DNA of 64,000 nt from Apodemus sylvaticus (taxonomy: Eukaryota > Chordata > Mammalia > Rodentia > Muridae): contig NC_067485.1 in the NCBI RefSeq assembly GCF_947179515.1, positions 13,210,096-13,274,095 of the forward strand, written 5' to 3'. Below, piece by piece: positions 10,565 through 21,957 of the stretch; positions within the stretch are counted from its first letter, which is position 1; each line of letters starts with the position of its first letter. Below the pieces are notes generated by a model. The model was not told where the DNA came from and made no database searches. It saw only the letters and a list, made by a program, of their open reading frames with translations. A program made the translations under genes and the position numbers.

Positions 10565-11060
10565 ATTTAATCCTGGCCTAAGGTTTCTACCCTGCCTTAG
10601 ACTATTTAAGTTCCTGGATGAAAGACACATGCAATACGGCCTTTATATTTATAATAAGCCTTAAACAGCATGCTTGCTGGGCAGCCATCTACTCTCCATG
10701 TTATTAGAATCTACTTTCCTGTCGATAACACTGAGCTGTTACTATGTTCATTTGGACTGCTCTTAACTGGATTGGCCAGCCCTCAGGGCCACCCTCTCTT
10801 GACTTCTAACCCATGGCAGCTTCTCCTTCCGCACCTTCTCCCCCTCCTTCTGGTTTTCCTCCAACCCCAAACCTGCGAAAACCTAAACCCCACCTATGTC
10901 TCTTCTGCCCAGCTATTGGCTATTGGCATCTTTATTTACCAACCAGAAATAACTTGGGGGCGGGGTCACTCAGCATCTTATGTATGGACTCTCTCATCTC
11001 TGGGGCAACCAGTCTAGGTGACCGGATATTAGCATTCAAACACAAGTGTCGTTAGGCCAA
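10565..11060. mobile_element. LTR-like insertion in L1
   Basis: About 500 bp interrupts the L1 blocks. It includes 'tcttctgcccagctattg' and 'catctttatttaccaacc', which I associate with a rodent endogenous-retrovirus LTR. Family, ends and orientation are unresolved. The open frames at 10670-11055 do not resemble retroviral proteins. Confidence 0.4.
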
Positions 11061-11489
11061 CCTACTACAGTTCCTGGTGAGATATTATAAATTCTGTTTG
11101 CTAACATTTTGTGAGGGAGATTGTGCCTATATTCATGAAGGATACTGGCCTGTGGCCTGTGGTTCTCCTCCTCTTGGATTCTGTGTTTATCTCTGGTTTT
11201 AGCATCGAGGTAGCGGTACTAACTTCACGGAAGGCACTTAGACATGTTGTTCCTTTTACTGTCCCCTGGGAAGAGATTTACAGAACTGGTGTTACTTTAA
11301 ACATTTGGTAGAATTCTTCAGTGAGGCCATCTGGGTCTGAAGATTTTTTTTGGAAGGTTTAAAATTATGAATTGGATGTCCTTAATGGGGCTGTCCAACT
11401 GATCTAGTTCTTATCTGGGAAGCTGAGAGTAGTTCTATTTTCCAGGGAACTGAACCTATTTTATCCAGTTCCACACATTCCCACTTTTA

Positions 11490-12017
11490 TCTCCTGGTTG
11501 GAAGGGATAATCTTCCTCAGGTGGGCTTCCTGGTGCCTCAGGTGAGAGCTTGCTATTGCATCCTACCTGGCCACTGTTGACGGTGTCTATATTTGGGGTG
11601 TGGGAAGCTTCTAGTCAGGTGGGATGGAGGTCACATCTCCCAGCTTGACCATAGCTTGGTGGCAAGGGGTGGGTCTTTCTGTCGGCTTCTCAGTTGTCGA
11701 CAAATGGCTTTCTGTCTTTCTGGGCTGCACATCTCCTGGTCCTTTGCATACGAAATGTCCTCCAGAAGGCTTTTGGATTAGAATATGAGGGAGCTGCCCT
11801 TTTAAATGGACTAATCTATTAGTCATATTATACTCTATTTTCATAGTTGAATAGTGTTACTGGAGACTTAGGAGACTTAGACAGGAGTTACCATGCCTTT
11901 GCAAGGCTCCCTTTCCTTGGATCCCTTTCTGTCAGCCTGCCTCTCAGTTCCTCAGCTACCACACAGTGAGCAGTGTCTTCTTTATGTCCTTCTGTCATGA
12001 TGCTTTGCTCATGGTGA
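11490..12017. other. Unassigned DNA
   Basis: Lies between the last recognisable L1 block and the LTR at 12023. It may be further decayed L1 or an older LTR, but no diagnostic motif was found. Confidence 0.4.
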
Positions 12018-12022
12018 CCCAG

Positions 12023-12704
12023 TGTGATGGTTTGTATATGCTGGCCCAGGGAGTAGCACTGTTAGAAGGTGTGGCCTTGTTGGAGTAGGTGTGTCCTTAT
12101 TGGAGTGGGCATGGTCTTGCTGGTAGGTGTGTCCTTGTTGGAGTGGGCATGACCTTGTTGAAGTGGGCATGTTCTTGTTGGAGTGGGCTTGGTCTTGTTG
12201 GGGTAGGTGTGTCCTTGTTGGAGTGAGCTTGGTTTTGTTGGAGTAGGTGTGTCTTTGTTGTCTTGGGTATGGCTTTGTTGTAGAGGGTGTGGTCTTGCTG
12301 GGTAGAAGTGTCCTTGTTGGAGTGGGTGTGTTCTTGTTGGAGTAGGTGTGTCTTTGTTGTGTTGGGTATGGCTTTGTTGTAGAGGGTGTGGTCTTGCTGG
12401 GTAGGTGTGTCCTTGTTGTAGTGGGTGTGTCCTTGTTGGAGTAGGTATGTCACTGTGGGTGTAAACTTTAAGACTCTCATCCTAGCTACCTGGAAGTCTG
12501 TCTTCTCTTGTTGGCCTTCAGACGAAGATGTAGAACTCTCAGTTCCTCCTGCATCATGCCTGCCTGGATGCTGCCTTGTTCTTGCCTTGATGATAATGGG
12601 CTGAACCTCCAAACCTGTAAGCCAACCCCAATTAAATGTTGTCCTTTGTAAGACTTGCCACAGCCATGGTGTCTGTGCACAGCAGTAAAACCCTAGCTAA
12701 GACA
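12023..12704 (+). mobile_element. ORR1/MT-like solo LTR with expanded internal minisatellite
   Basis: The element begins TGTGATGGTTTG and ends 'ccctagctaagaca'. It is flanked by the exact 5-bp direct repeat CCCAG (12018-12022 and 12705-12709), the target duplication expected of MaLR LTRs. The 3' third has the usual AATTAAATG poly(A)-signal region. Between about 12062 and 12450 a 19-21 bp unit, of the type gtgtgtccttgttggagtag, occurs about 19 times; relatives in this window carry 0, 1 and 3. A 99-bp higher-order repeat is visible (units starting at 12248 and 12346-12347). The long minus-strand open frame at 12097-12612 is a by-product of this array. Confidence 0.85.
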
Positions 12705-12709
12705 CCCAG

Positions 12710-13140
12710 AAGCAGGAGCCAGCTGACTATACACTGACACATAAGCCCAAATAAATTCAAATTCTTCCAGATATTCTGTCGCCAGTGAAGCAAGAGGCTT
12801 AACTGGTCCAAAATAAGGATTTGTTGGGCTTTTGTGTTTTGGTCAGCATGAATAGGCATCACTCTGCTGCTGTCTCCTTTAGCTTAATCTGTGACAGGCA
12901 AGAAAACGGCACAAACTTTGACTCCGTGTGTGCCTTGTGTCCTAAAGCCACTACCGGGTCTGCCCTCTTTCTTCTACCATCCAGTCCTTTGTTGTTTGTT
13001 GTGTGCATTACCCCCAGGGTTTTTGTTGTGTACATTACCCCCAGGGTTTTCAGTTGCACCTGCCTGAAGAATAGGAAAAAAACTATGTCCACTCTGTCTT
13101 CCTGGTAGTTCAAATCATTATTTTTAGTTTTTAAACAATG
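12710..13140. other. Unique DNA with a 27-bp tandem duplication
   Basis: No repeat family recognised. A segment containing 'cattacccccagggt' is present twice at 12995-13047, differing at one site (gcatt versus acatt). Confidence 0.55.
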
Positions 13141-13141
13141 C

Positions 13142-13290
13142 CCCCCACCTTTTTTTTTCTTTTTGAGACAAGGTCTTTCTACACAGCCATGGTGTCCTGG
13201 AACTCCCTTTGTAGACCAAACTGGCCTTGAACTCACAGAAATGCACCTGGTGCTGCCTCCTGAGTGGCAGAGTTAAGGGTGTAAATGCCC
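13142..13290 (-). mobile_element. B1 SINE
   Basis: Reverse-complement B1: 'ctttttgagacaaggtct', 'cacagccatggtgtcctg', 'gaccaaactggccttgaa' and 'gctgcctcctgagtggca'. Confidence 0.9.
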
Positions 13291-13372
13291 AGAACATTTT
13301 AAACATTCTTCCTTGGAAGGATTGGGGATGCATCTCTGGGGCAGAGACTAAGAAGTGCAAAGGCTTCCTCAT

Positions 13373-13570
13373 AGGTCCCTGTGTCTGCCACCACAATGGA
13401 ATCTCCTTCAGAGGCCCCTGTGTCTGCCACCATGGTGGAGTGCCCCTCAGAGGCCCCTGTGTTTGCCATCATGGTAGAGTCTTTCTGTGGAGCAGCAAGC
13501 TCAAATAAACTCTTGTATAAGTTGCCTTTATCATGGAGTCTCTGCACAGCAACGGGGAAGTAACTAGGCA
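13373..13570 (+). repeat. 39-bp tandem repeat joined to an LTR 3' end
   Basis: Three 39-bp units (13373-13411, 13412-13450, 13451-13489) share 'cctgtgtctgccacc'. They lead into 'gctcaaataaactc', 'agttgcctttatcatgg' and 'ctctgcacagcaacgggg', the poly(A)-signal end of a MaLR LTR. It therefore looks like a truncated LTR with an internal tandem expansion. The unit length is a multiple of three, so open frames here are uninformative. Confidence 0.65.
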
Positions 13571-13619
13571 GTATACAAATGTATTTTTCATAGGCTTCTT
13601 GGATGCTTACATGGACTTA

Positions 13620-14640
13620 ATATTTCAGTGAGGGAAAGAGACAAAGAGTAAACAAACACATTAACTGAGCAGTCTCAGAAAGGATTATGAAGAAGAGGGT
13701 ACAGTGTAGCTGATAAGGGGCATAGGGTGGGGTGGGGATGGGCATGCCCAGGTGTTGATTAAAGAAGTTTTATTCAAGGAGCCACTGTATGAAAGTGGTA
13801 GAGGAACTACCATGTTACACTGTCATTTAGAGAAAACTCTAAACGAGAGAGAGGCAGGAGACTTTGTTGACATATCCAGGTGATGTTGCTCGGAATGACA
13901 TCAGGGACTCTGTGACAGTTTTCCCCAAAGGCAGTAGAACCCCAAGACTTATAATCCTAAGCTATTTTTATTAATACCCAGCAGAGGAAGGTATAGTTTT
14001 ATGGAATATGTAAATCTTCAGGTCTGGAGTAAGTAAAAACTTTGCTTTATTAAGAGTTATTCTTAAAACCAGATGTGTAACCATTTGATTCCCCCCCCCC
14101 CCCCCGATGTGGGCTTTTAACTAGTCTCAGCCTACTGTGCAGAAATAACCTTGGGACCAATACACAGGGCTATCTTTGGCACATTTATACAACAAAGAGC
14201 CGTGGGACAGAGAAGCTTGCTTCAGAGGGTAGAGTCAGGGAGCGGGTCTCCCGAGGAAAGAGACACCAGAGCTGGTACCTGAGGAAGACGGAAGCGGCTG
14301 TGGGAAGATTTAAAGAACTTAATAGTGAGAAAAAGCCTCACAGAGAAACAGAAGGTCCAGAAGTTGTGACAGTCTATGGGCCAAGATGGAGCAGTGTTTA
14401 AGGAGACAAGGCGGGGAGGATGGGTTAGCGGCTCGTGGGGGAGTGGTTCTCCAGACTTAGCCCCATGTGGAGCCACTAGAGGGTTTTGATTAATATTTTA
14501 AGTGTTCTGCTGTATATTTGGAAAAAAAAAAAAGCCCTGTCACGTGTAGGGAAAATGGGTCCAGGAGATCGGCGTGGAGGTCCTGGCTGAGAGAGCATGG
14601 CAGCTTGAAACTGGGAGAAGGTGAGGATGCAGCTCGGAGG
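13620..14640 (-). mobile_element. Degraded L2 fragments
   Basis: Minus-strand L2-like blocks are scattered here: 'gagtaaacaaacacatta', 'ggattatgaagaagaggg' and 'gccactagagggttttga'. They are separated by unassigned sequence, a C-run of about 16 at 14091-14106 and an A-run at 14521-14533. The identification is by order and resemblance only. Confidence 0.4.
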
Positions 14641-14649
14641 GGCAGATGG

Positions 14650-15245
14650 TTAGACTAGGAAGCAGCCTGCAGCCCGCAGCCTTGGCTCAGGGTGGGATGG
14701 GGAGGTGTGTGCTGGGGAGGTGATTCAGCATGGTTCTGGAAAAATGGTGCTTTGGTGCCTGAGGTGGAGTGGACCAGCAGAGGAGCAAAGTGGGAGGGCA
14801 GAGAGAGAGCTGCCCGTGTGAGCTTGTCTTCGCTGCAGGTGGACACGAATGACCTGGAGATGTGCAGTCGGCTCTCGTGATGACTAATTCCTGTTGGCTG
14901 ATCTAACGAGGGCCTCCCGACTCTCCGCAGAGGACTTCGGGGACTCTGTGTAGCCAACCAAGAAAAACAAGAGAACAGACTTCAAACTGTCATTAGTCAA
15001 GGAGCAAAAATAAATTCTTAATTAGCCTTTGCTGACTGCATATTAATTACAGTTCCATTTACATGGCTTCTTCCTAGATGTGGGCAGAACAGAGGAGAAG
15101 CAACTCAAAGCCAGGATTGCCCTGTGTGGAGGAGGAAGAGGAGGAAGAGGGGGGAAAGCCAGGATTGCCCTGTGCCCTGTTTGAAGTGGGAGGATTGCCC
15201 TGTGCCTCTTCCTAGGCAGGGCCCCTTGCTGCTGGCACCCTTCCC
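14650..15245. other. Unique DNA with repeated 'aggattgccctgtg'
   Basis: The 14-mer aggattgccctgtg occurs three times between 15113 and 15204, separated by purine-rich runs. An AT-rich island at 15005-15065 carries CTTAATTAG and ATTAATTAC. No exon recognised. Confidence 0.5.
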
Positions 15246-15249
15246 AGGC

Positions 15250-15350
15250 AAGTAATTCTTATTTTATAGATGAAGCAGCTGTGCCTTGAAGATACAAAGG
15301 ATGTATCCAGGGTCTCATTCTCCAGGTCAGAATCCTCCTCTTTGAACTCC
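15250..15350 (+). repeat. MIR fragment
   Basis: 'ttattttatagatgaagc' followed by 'gtgccttgaagataca' and 'gaactccagg' resembles the MIR segment ATTTTACAGATGAGGAAAC through the 3' end. Confidence 0.5.
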
Positions 15351-16384
15351 AGGGTGACTAGCATTGTCATACTGTCTTGTCTTGTGGTCACTGGCTGACA
15401 GGTCTTACTTTCTTTACATCAATTTAAAACTCATCACCTCTGACAGACCAGAAGGTCAGTGTCAGTCTTTGTGGGAACATCTCATCCCTCATTTAAGGCA
15501 TGGGCTTTTGCGTTCTTAGACCTTACCAAATCTCCCCCAAGAGTCACCTTGTCTCTGGACAGTGGTACCCATTGGTTGCCATGGTGATATTGCCCAGTCT
15601 CAAGTCAATAGCTCTGGGATGCTGCAAGGCTGGTGATACAGTGGCTTCTGTGCTGTTCTTGGGCCCTGTAGAACTTTGTTATGGTGGGGTCCCTTCCAAC
15701 ACTGGGGAAATTTCTGCACTTGTCTCTTGCTAAGTTCTATAGTGTTCTTCATCCCTTCAATGAAGAATCAAATGTCTGCTGGTTCCTGTTTTGCCGTAGG
15801 CTCCCTGAAAATCAGAAAGAACAAGTTAGGAATCTTGATTGAGAGAGAGGAAGAGAGACATTGCAGGAAGTGTAGACTCTGAAAGTTGTCTTCCTCATGG
15901 TTATTCAGGTCTCTTCTTTTTGTTCTTCTTTGCTCAATTAGGTGCCGGTGTTACACTGAAATGCATTGGAGTAGCCCATCCTGGGATCTGGAAGCACCTT
16001 TATTTATTTGTTTTTCAAAATTTTATTTTAAAAATTACAAATGTTGCACTATTAGAAAGGACAGCAGTGAACTTTCCTGATCTCTTGCTGCATCTTCTTC
16101 AGACTCTGTGTTCCCCCTCCCCCACTCACTTTTCTATATCACGTTGAATATAGAATATAGTGAATTCCAGATGTCACACAGTCTGACCCCTGACCCGCAA
16201 GGCTAACAATCTGTAGCTTTAAAAACCAACAGCAGACACGCTTGTGAAGGAAGGGCCCTCTGCCTGAAATCTTTGCTCATTCTACAGAAGTCTGGCATCC
16301 CAGCAAGAGCTGTTGGGTGTTAAGCATCTCCTGCCCTGGAGGTTGTGCCTGTCTTGTCTGCTTTCTTCATCTCCAGTGCAATGC
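15351..16384. other. Unassigned DNA
   Basis: About 1 kb without a recognisable repeat or exon. An AT-rich patch (15995-16045) is L1-like in composition only. Confidence 0.4.
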
Positions 16385-16480
16385 AAGAAAGCATTCCCAC
16401 TTTATAGGCAGAGACAACTCAGGCTCAAGGAAAGCAAAGGATTTTCTCAAAGTGTTTGGGCTGTCTGGGGACCAGAGGGT
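16385..16480 (+). repeat. MIR fragment
   Basis: 'cccactttataggcagag', 'aactcaggctcaaggaaa' and 'gcaaaggattttctcaa' follow the MIR 3' half. Confidence 0.5.
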
Positions 16481-18034
16481 CATTTAGGCAGTCTGGAATC
16501 CCTTCTGAGAAACATTTTCTAAATACCTGACCAACTTATTTGTAGAATTGAAGCTGGTGCTACCAAAATGACGGTGATAGGGGGATCCTAGAGGCAGCCT
16601 GAGCCTTCTCCTCTAGCAACCCACTTCTGGTCTCTTCTTGTTTAACTAAACGCGCCTCTGCTTCTTCCCTCTCTCTTTGAAGGCAGCATCCCCTCTCACT
16701 CCCGAACTTGCTGTTGGGACTCTCAACCCAGCCCCACCCAGATTTCTCCCCCAGTTCTTCCCAACTTCACGGGGCTCTGTCCTTGAAATGAGTGGCATCA
16801 GTCTACCAAGACCATCCCAGGAAGAACTGCCCCAAACCCAGCTGCATTGCTCCAGCTTAAGATAATACTTTGGGTTTGGCTGGGTCCAGAGGGAAAAACC
16901 TGCTGTTCTCCCATGCTGTTCCTCACCTTGCTTTCATGATGCTGCTGGCTGCCTCCTTAGGTGAGCTCTGCCAAGATGCCTGCATGCTCCTAGCCTGTAG
17001 GGTGTCCTGTTAGCTATCCAGCAGAGGAGAAGGTCCCTTTCCTGATTCCTGATTGCTATTGCTTTGTTTCAGATCACATAACTGCCTGAGCCAGCTATCA
17101 TAGACAGATAGTGAGATATATCAGTTGGGTTAGATCTGGATTATCAGCCTGGTTAAACCCCCAGTGGATGTAACCAGCAGGGTCTGGTTTTCCACAGAAG
17201 ACTAGAGGCCATGACTGAGGACAACGGATGGATGCTGAGCAGGGAAGTGACATAGCTCACCATCCTGGTTATACTTCTAGAACAGCTAACGTCCCTTAGA
17301 CGTGGTGTCCTGGGCAGTGGCTCTCTCCTATTGGTCATGGCTGAGCTGCGGAACTCGACATCACGGCTCAGGGCCTGTCTTCCTGGGGCCCTTTCTCTCC
17401 CATTTTCTACATGTGTGGCCAACACTGAGTGGCCTGGACCTAGATGCCCTGGGGCCAGCCTGCAAGTCCCTCTGGGCCTAGAGTAAGCGCCCAGCTTTGC
17501 TGCCTGAGGACTAGGGAGCTATTTCCAGTGGACCCAACCTCCTCTGCCCTTGCAAAGGCTCTTCTCGGTCTTCCAGTTTTATCCCTTAGAACATCTGTAG
17601 AGAGGAGTGGCTAGTGATGGCCACCCCGGGGCTATGGGAGCAGACATGAATTTGTGAATTGTGGCTGCTGCTGAATGGAAAGAATAATACAATAGCCACT
17701 CCCTTCTCCCCCTTGGGAAGTACTTTATCGGCTCCCCCTTCTCCATTTTTCTCAGGGAGCAGAGGCTCTTGATGGAGATGAGTTTAGATGGCTTGGAAGC
17801 CTCTCTAGCCGCCCACTCTTCCTCCTCCCTCCCGCTGAGCTGACAGTTTCGCATGACATCAATTCCTCTGACAGCAGTGTAAACAGATGGTGGTCCCTGC
17901 TGCCCCGGTGCTGGGGAGCGATACCATGGTAACCTGCTAAACTGTGACAGGTGCCAGGACTGTTGGAAACCGGGACCTGCAGACACACAGGCACACATGG
18001 CTCAGGCATGGTGTGACATCAAGGACTTGGTTGA
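16481..18034. other. Unique non-coding DNA
   Basis: About 1.5 kb with no recognised exon. A weak minus-strand L2 resemblance ('gagcagggaagtgacata', 17236-17255) is the only repeat signal. Confidence 0.4.
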
Positions 18035-18100
18035 GGACTGGCCCTGTCTCTTTCTAACTGTGTGACCATAACTGAACTTCTCCCTTGCTCCAGGTTCAAG
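18035..18100 (+). repeat. Possible MIR fragment
   Basis: 'tctaactgtgtgaccata' resembles the MIR motif CTAGCTGTGTGACCTTGG. Short and diverged. Confidence 0.35.
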
Positions 18101-19597
18101 AGACGACAGACTACCCAGAGCAGCAAGGGTTATGGACTAGGAAGTGCCTGCTATGGGGATAAGATTGCGGTGTTCCCCAAAACACCACAGGTGGGGTGAG
18201 TGACCTCACAGGTCAAAGGGGACTGGGGCATCAACTGTCTGGAAGGCGATCACAGGTAGGATAGAGAGTGAAAAGTCATGGGGACAGGAGAAGGACTGAG
18301 AACTCCCACCTCAGAGTCTGATGGAAGCCTCTTGCCAATCAGGATGCCAACATCACAGCACATGCTCTGACTCCCTTGTACAACCTTAGAGGTTCCTGCC
18401 TTTCCGTTATCTGGTTGTAATCCTGTCTAAGGCACCTCTGGAGCCATTTTGCACTCAGCCATTGAAGAGAGGATCATAGACAGAGGAGGGGGGGTGTCCC
18501 TCAGAAACCCATTGAACAATGAAGTTTCCAGAGCTTTCCAAATCCTGTTTGCAGTCATCACCCAGACACTTCAATGTGACTCTCCCTTGGGAAACTTGTC
18601 TCTACAGGTGGGTTTGTCTCTCACTTTCTGAGCATCTCCCAGTGCTTAAGAGCTGTGTTAAATTAAAATAAAGCAATAAACTCCAGCTCTGCTTCATATT
18701 GGCATGTCTGGAAGCCAAGCATCCGGCTTTACCTGCGTGGAGGCACTTGGAAGCTAAGGGGTGTCTCAGGCTACAAGAGGTGCCATGTCTTTCTGCCACT
18801 GCTCATAGTTGGAAGCTGGAACTTCCATAGCTGTGGGACTCCAACTTCATAGTTGAAGCATCTAGACGGACAAAGGGGAAATGTATAACTGAGATCTGAG
18901 AGAGGTGGGCGCACGGAACTCCACAGAAGATTGCAAGCCAACACTTGGGTGGGGGGTCAGGGACATCAACTGCCTTAAGGGTACTCATGAGGCAGGATAG
19001 AGAGACAGGACAAAAGGCATGGGGACACAGGAAAGGAAGGGACCCCTCATTCCCTGGCACCTCAGGTCCTTCTCTGGGGAGCTGGGACTTCATTCTTAGC
19101 AAATATTGGAAGTGTAAATCCCCACTGGGACAGAGAGGGTTAATGACCATGCTCTCAGATGGGGACCAGTGAGCAGACTAGGTAGCCCTGGGTTCATAGA
19201 GGTATGTTTTACTTTGTTTTGTTTTCCGATTCTGCTTATTAGTTCCCCAAACCATTTGTCCTCTCATATTGCTAGGCTGAAGACTTTGCTTTAAACCGTG
19301 GCTTATTTCAGGCTTGGGGGTGGCGGCAGGAATTCACTCAAGCCACAGAGCTACCCACACAAACCATGGGGTCAAAGGCTGACCTCCCCATTTCTGTAGG
19401 CAAGCTCCTGGCCTGACGGCCTTCCCCAGCCTCCCATAATCCTCCTACATTCTCCTTCACGGCTCCAATCCTCCAGTTCTGCTCTGTGTCTGGTTTCTCG
19501 TTCTCTCCTTGTTTCCCCAGGCCTCGTGGTCAAGTTTGCCCTTGCAGAGAAAGGGTCAGTGTCACAGCTGTCTGGCTGTGCCAGGCTAGTTCTGCCA
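18101..19597. other. Unique non-coding DNA
   Basis: No repeat or exon recognised over about 1.5 kb. Short G-rich runs occur at 18485-18495 and 18948-18956. Confidence 0.4.
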
Positions 19598-19705
19598 GAC
19601 CGGCTGTGGCCTTAGGCAAGCTACACTGGATTTGAGGATCAGTTCCTTCATTAGAGAGAACAACAAATTTGAATGGATTAGAGTATATAATACAGTGATG
19701 TACTG
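19598..19705 (+). repeat. MIR fragment
   Basis: 'gctgtggccttaggcaag' then 'gatcagttccttcattag' and 'gaatggattagagtatat' follow the MIR order: splice-like core, then the TTCCTCAT region, then the 3' part. Confidence 0.5.
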
Positions 19706-20993
19706 GAAGGAACCTAGTGAAACTCAAATCAGCCATTAGAAACAAGACAACGCAGACTTGCTTTCCGCCAGTGGGACTGATGGCTGGGAGCATGGGGACC
19801 AGAAGCGCACTGGTGCAGCACACAGGAGGTCACAGGGCAAGCTTTGTAACCCCAGAGAAGCTGTGTACTTTTCCCTGAACACCCTAAAATCACACTAGTA
19901 ACCCCACATCTCAGAGCCATGCGGGAAAGGCGGGGCTGGTCAAAGCAAGCACTTAGAGCCAAAACTCTACCTACTGGTTCAGAGAAATTCTCCAAGATCA
20001 AATGTCATTCCAGTCCCACCATCAACCAAGGCAGAGGGTCCTCACACTGTATTCCAGGAGGTGACAGTTTGGCCTCTTTGTCTACCCCTAGGAAAGAAAG
20101 CTCAGTCATGCCTAGCTGGGCAGGAGTGTTCAGAGACTGGTCTTCTATGGATTTTAAGTTTGTCTTCTCATGGCTTCTCTGGAGTCTCTTGCTCAATCTT
20201 GGGGCCCCAGAGTCACAATTCCTTGTGCATACACACACAATTCCTTGTGATGTGGTGGGTTTGTCTCTCTGCTAGTTCACGGAGAACTAGCAGGAGTAAG
20301 GAAGTCCATGCCCCTGCCTCACAGACCTCATAGTGTGTTGACTAGGCTGGGGGAGAGGAGAACAGACAATTGACATGCACACAGGGGAGTTTAAGCTTGG
20401 ATTGGATTGAATCTCAGGGCTGAACCAGGAGGGCTAGAACCCAGAGGATGAGCCCGGTTGAGGCTGGGTCCCTAGATCTGTCTGGGTTTTGGGGAGTATG
20501 GTAACAGTTCCTGTCTCATGTAGGGTCTCTAAGAGTTAAATGGTCAGGAGAATTTTCATGTCCAACATGGCTTTTGGAATCTGTTAATCAATCTTTCACG
20601 CCTCCCCTCCTTCCCCGCTGCCAAATCTGTCATTGGTGAATGAGCTAATCCACTGCAGAGAGAGGCTTCAGACGAGCCAAGCTTTGAAACATTTATTACT
20701 CCTTCAGCTTCAAGGTTATTAAAAATTATTTTATGCTTCTTTTAAAATTCATCAGCTGTGGGCAAGCTGGCTGCTTTCATTCCAGGACCAGAAACTGACA
20801 AAGCCCTACATGCAGACTTCCAATCTGCCTCCCACTTCGGTCCTTGAGAGGACACATCTTAAAACACCCTTCCAGGGCCATGTCAGTCACCCTGAGGTCA
20901 TGTGGCCCCCACTTCCTTTACAAGGGGTAGGGAAATTGGAAGGAAAGATAGGCAGAGAACCCAAAGAGAGAAGGAAGAGAGTAATAAACACAG
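19706..20993. other. Unique DNA with an AT-rich island
   Basis: No exon recognised. The island at 20690-20765 (TTATTAAAAATTATTTTATG, then TTAAAATTCATCAGCTG) stands out against GC-balanced flanks. Confidence 0.4.
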
Positions 20994-21195
20994 TGTTAGA
21001 CTGTTTGGTGCTGCTGTAACAGGATGCCTGAGACTGGGTAGGTTATCAAGAACAAAGGTTCAGTCCTACAGTTCTGTAGGTTGGAATTTTCAGTTTTGTG
21101 CTGTGTCATCAGATGGAGAATGGCAGAAGGGCCACAACATGTGGAGGGAGTGTCGCAGCCACTGCACGGCATCTGACAGGATTCTTTTAGCTGCA
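20994..21195 (-). mobile_element. MLT1-type MaLR LTR fragment
   Basis: It begins TGTTAGACTGTTTGGTGCTG and continues 'gatgcctgagactgggta' and 'ggttatcaagaacaaagg', the reverse complement of the MLT1 3' end. It is truncated after about 200 bp. Confidence 0.6.
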
Positions 21196-21209
21196 AATGT
21201 TGGCTGAAC

Positions 21210-21475
21210 GCTCCTACTCTGGAAATCCCAAACACAAAATATCCCCAAATCCAGAACTCTAGAAGCTCCAACAAGAGGAAAATTCCACAGTATGAAACTC
21301 TATAGACACATTATTACGGGTCAGGTAAAAGGTACACACGAAATAGGAGTGTCTTGTTTAGACCTGGGTCCTACGCAAGGTGTGGATTGGCATATTCACA
21401 AATCTGGAAAAAAATATCCAAATTCTAAATGCTCCTGATCTGAATCATTCCAGATAAGCTTCACTGAGCCCAAAA
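21210..21475. mobile_element. Tigger/MER44-like DNA transposon fossil
   Basis: Repeated 'aaatcc'/'aaattc' blocks occur at both ends ('ccccaaatccagaactct', 'aaaaaaatatccaaattc'), with 'gtttagacctgggtccta' in the middle. This is the layout of MER44-like Tigger derivatives, with inverted terminal similarity. Identification is from memory of the family. Confidence 0.4.
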
Positions 21476-21957
21476 CATGAGCACTGACTGCAGCTGTACC
21501 CTCAGACTTGGTGTCTCTAGGAACGTGAGTCAGGCTGGCCCATGAAGCTCCACTGCCTTGCCTAGCCCAGGCTCTCCACTCCCTACTCTCTCAGACACAG
21601 TGTGGCATCATCCTCAGACTGGAGGTAAATGGTCACTTGGTGCCAGGAACCACACAGAGACTCAGCGATACCCCAGCGAAGAGAGAATGTTATCACCGGC
21701 AACTTGCTCTTAGGTGCTAAGTGGTTTTCTCCAAGTCACGCATGCCTGTGGGCAGTATTAGATTACACCTCCACTTCTGAACAAGACACTGGCAAAGACC
21801 AAGGGCAATGAAGGACTTCTAGATCATTTTTTTTCCAGGAAGCTTGGGGCACCACATGGAGAGGTAGACACAGCGAAAGCAGAGTGTGTGGAGATGGAGA
21901 CGGGGCAGGGCAGAGGAGAGTGTGGGCAGCCTGGCCACAATCACGTCATAGCTGAGG
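21476..21957. other. Unique non-coding DNA
   Basis: Nothing recognised. Confidence 0.4.

Larger units (their letters stand above)
5860..11480 (-). mobile_element. Ancient L1 (L1M-type) on the minus strand, dissected by later insertions
   Basis: Blocks typical of reverse-complemented mammalian L1 recur between younger insertions: 'gctaggtggtttccaa' (about 5920), 'ttttccactcagcagaac' (6489), 'ttaccagcaatggaggga' (6825), 'caaccatgtaactata' (7200), 'tctatgatccattttaaa' (8598), 'ggttccattaatctgtgt' (8793), 'ttgttgaattttcttgac' (10450), 'catttggtagaattcttc' (11301) and 'gaggccatctgggtctg' (11322). The order runs from the 3' UTR side towards the ORF2 reverse-transcriptase region. Some 3'-side blocks appear twice (5860-5975, 6250-7110, 7150-7360), so a rearrangement or two overlapping copies is possible. 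ORF2 is full of stops and gaps. The later insertions are listed separately. Confidence 0.7.

Noticed and set aside
12097..12612. 171-residue minus-strand frame with repeated His-Asn-Lys-Thr units
   Set aside because: It is a translation of the expanded LTR array, not a gene.
17579..17998. 139-residue minus-strand frame in unique DNA
   Set aside because: No domain, no plausible start context and no splice structure support.
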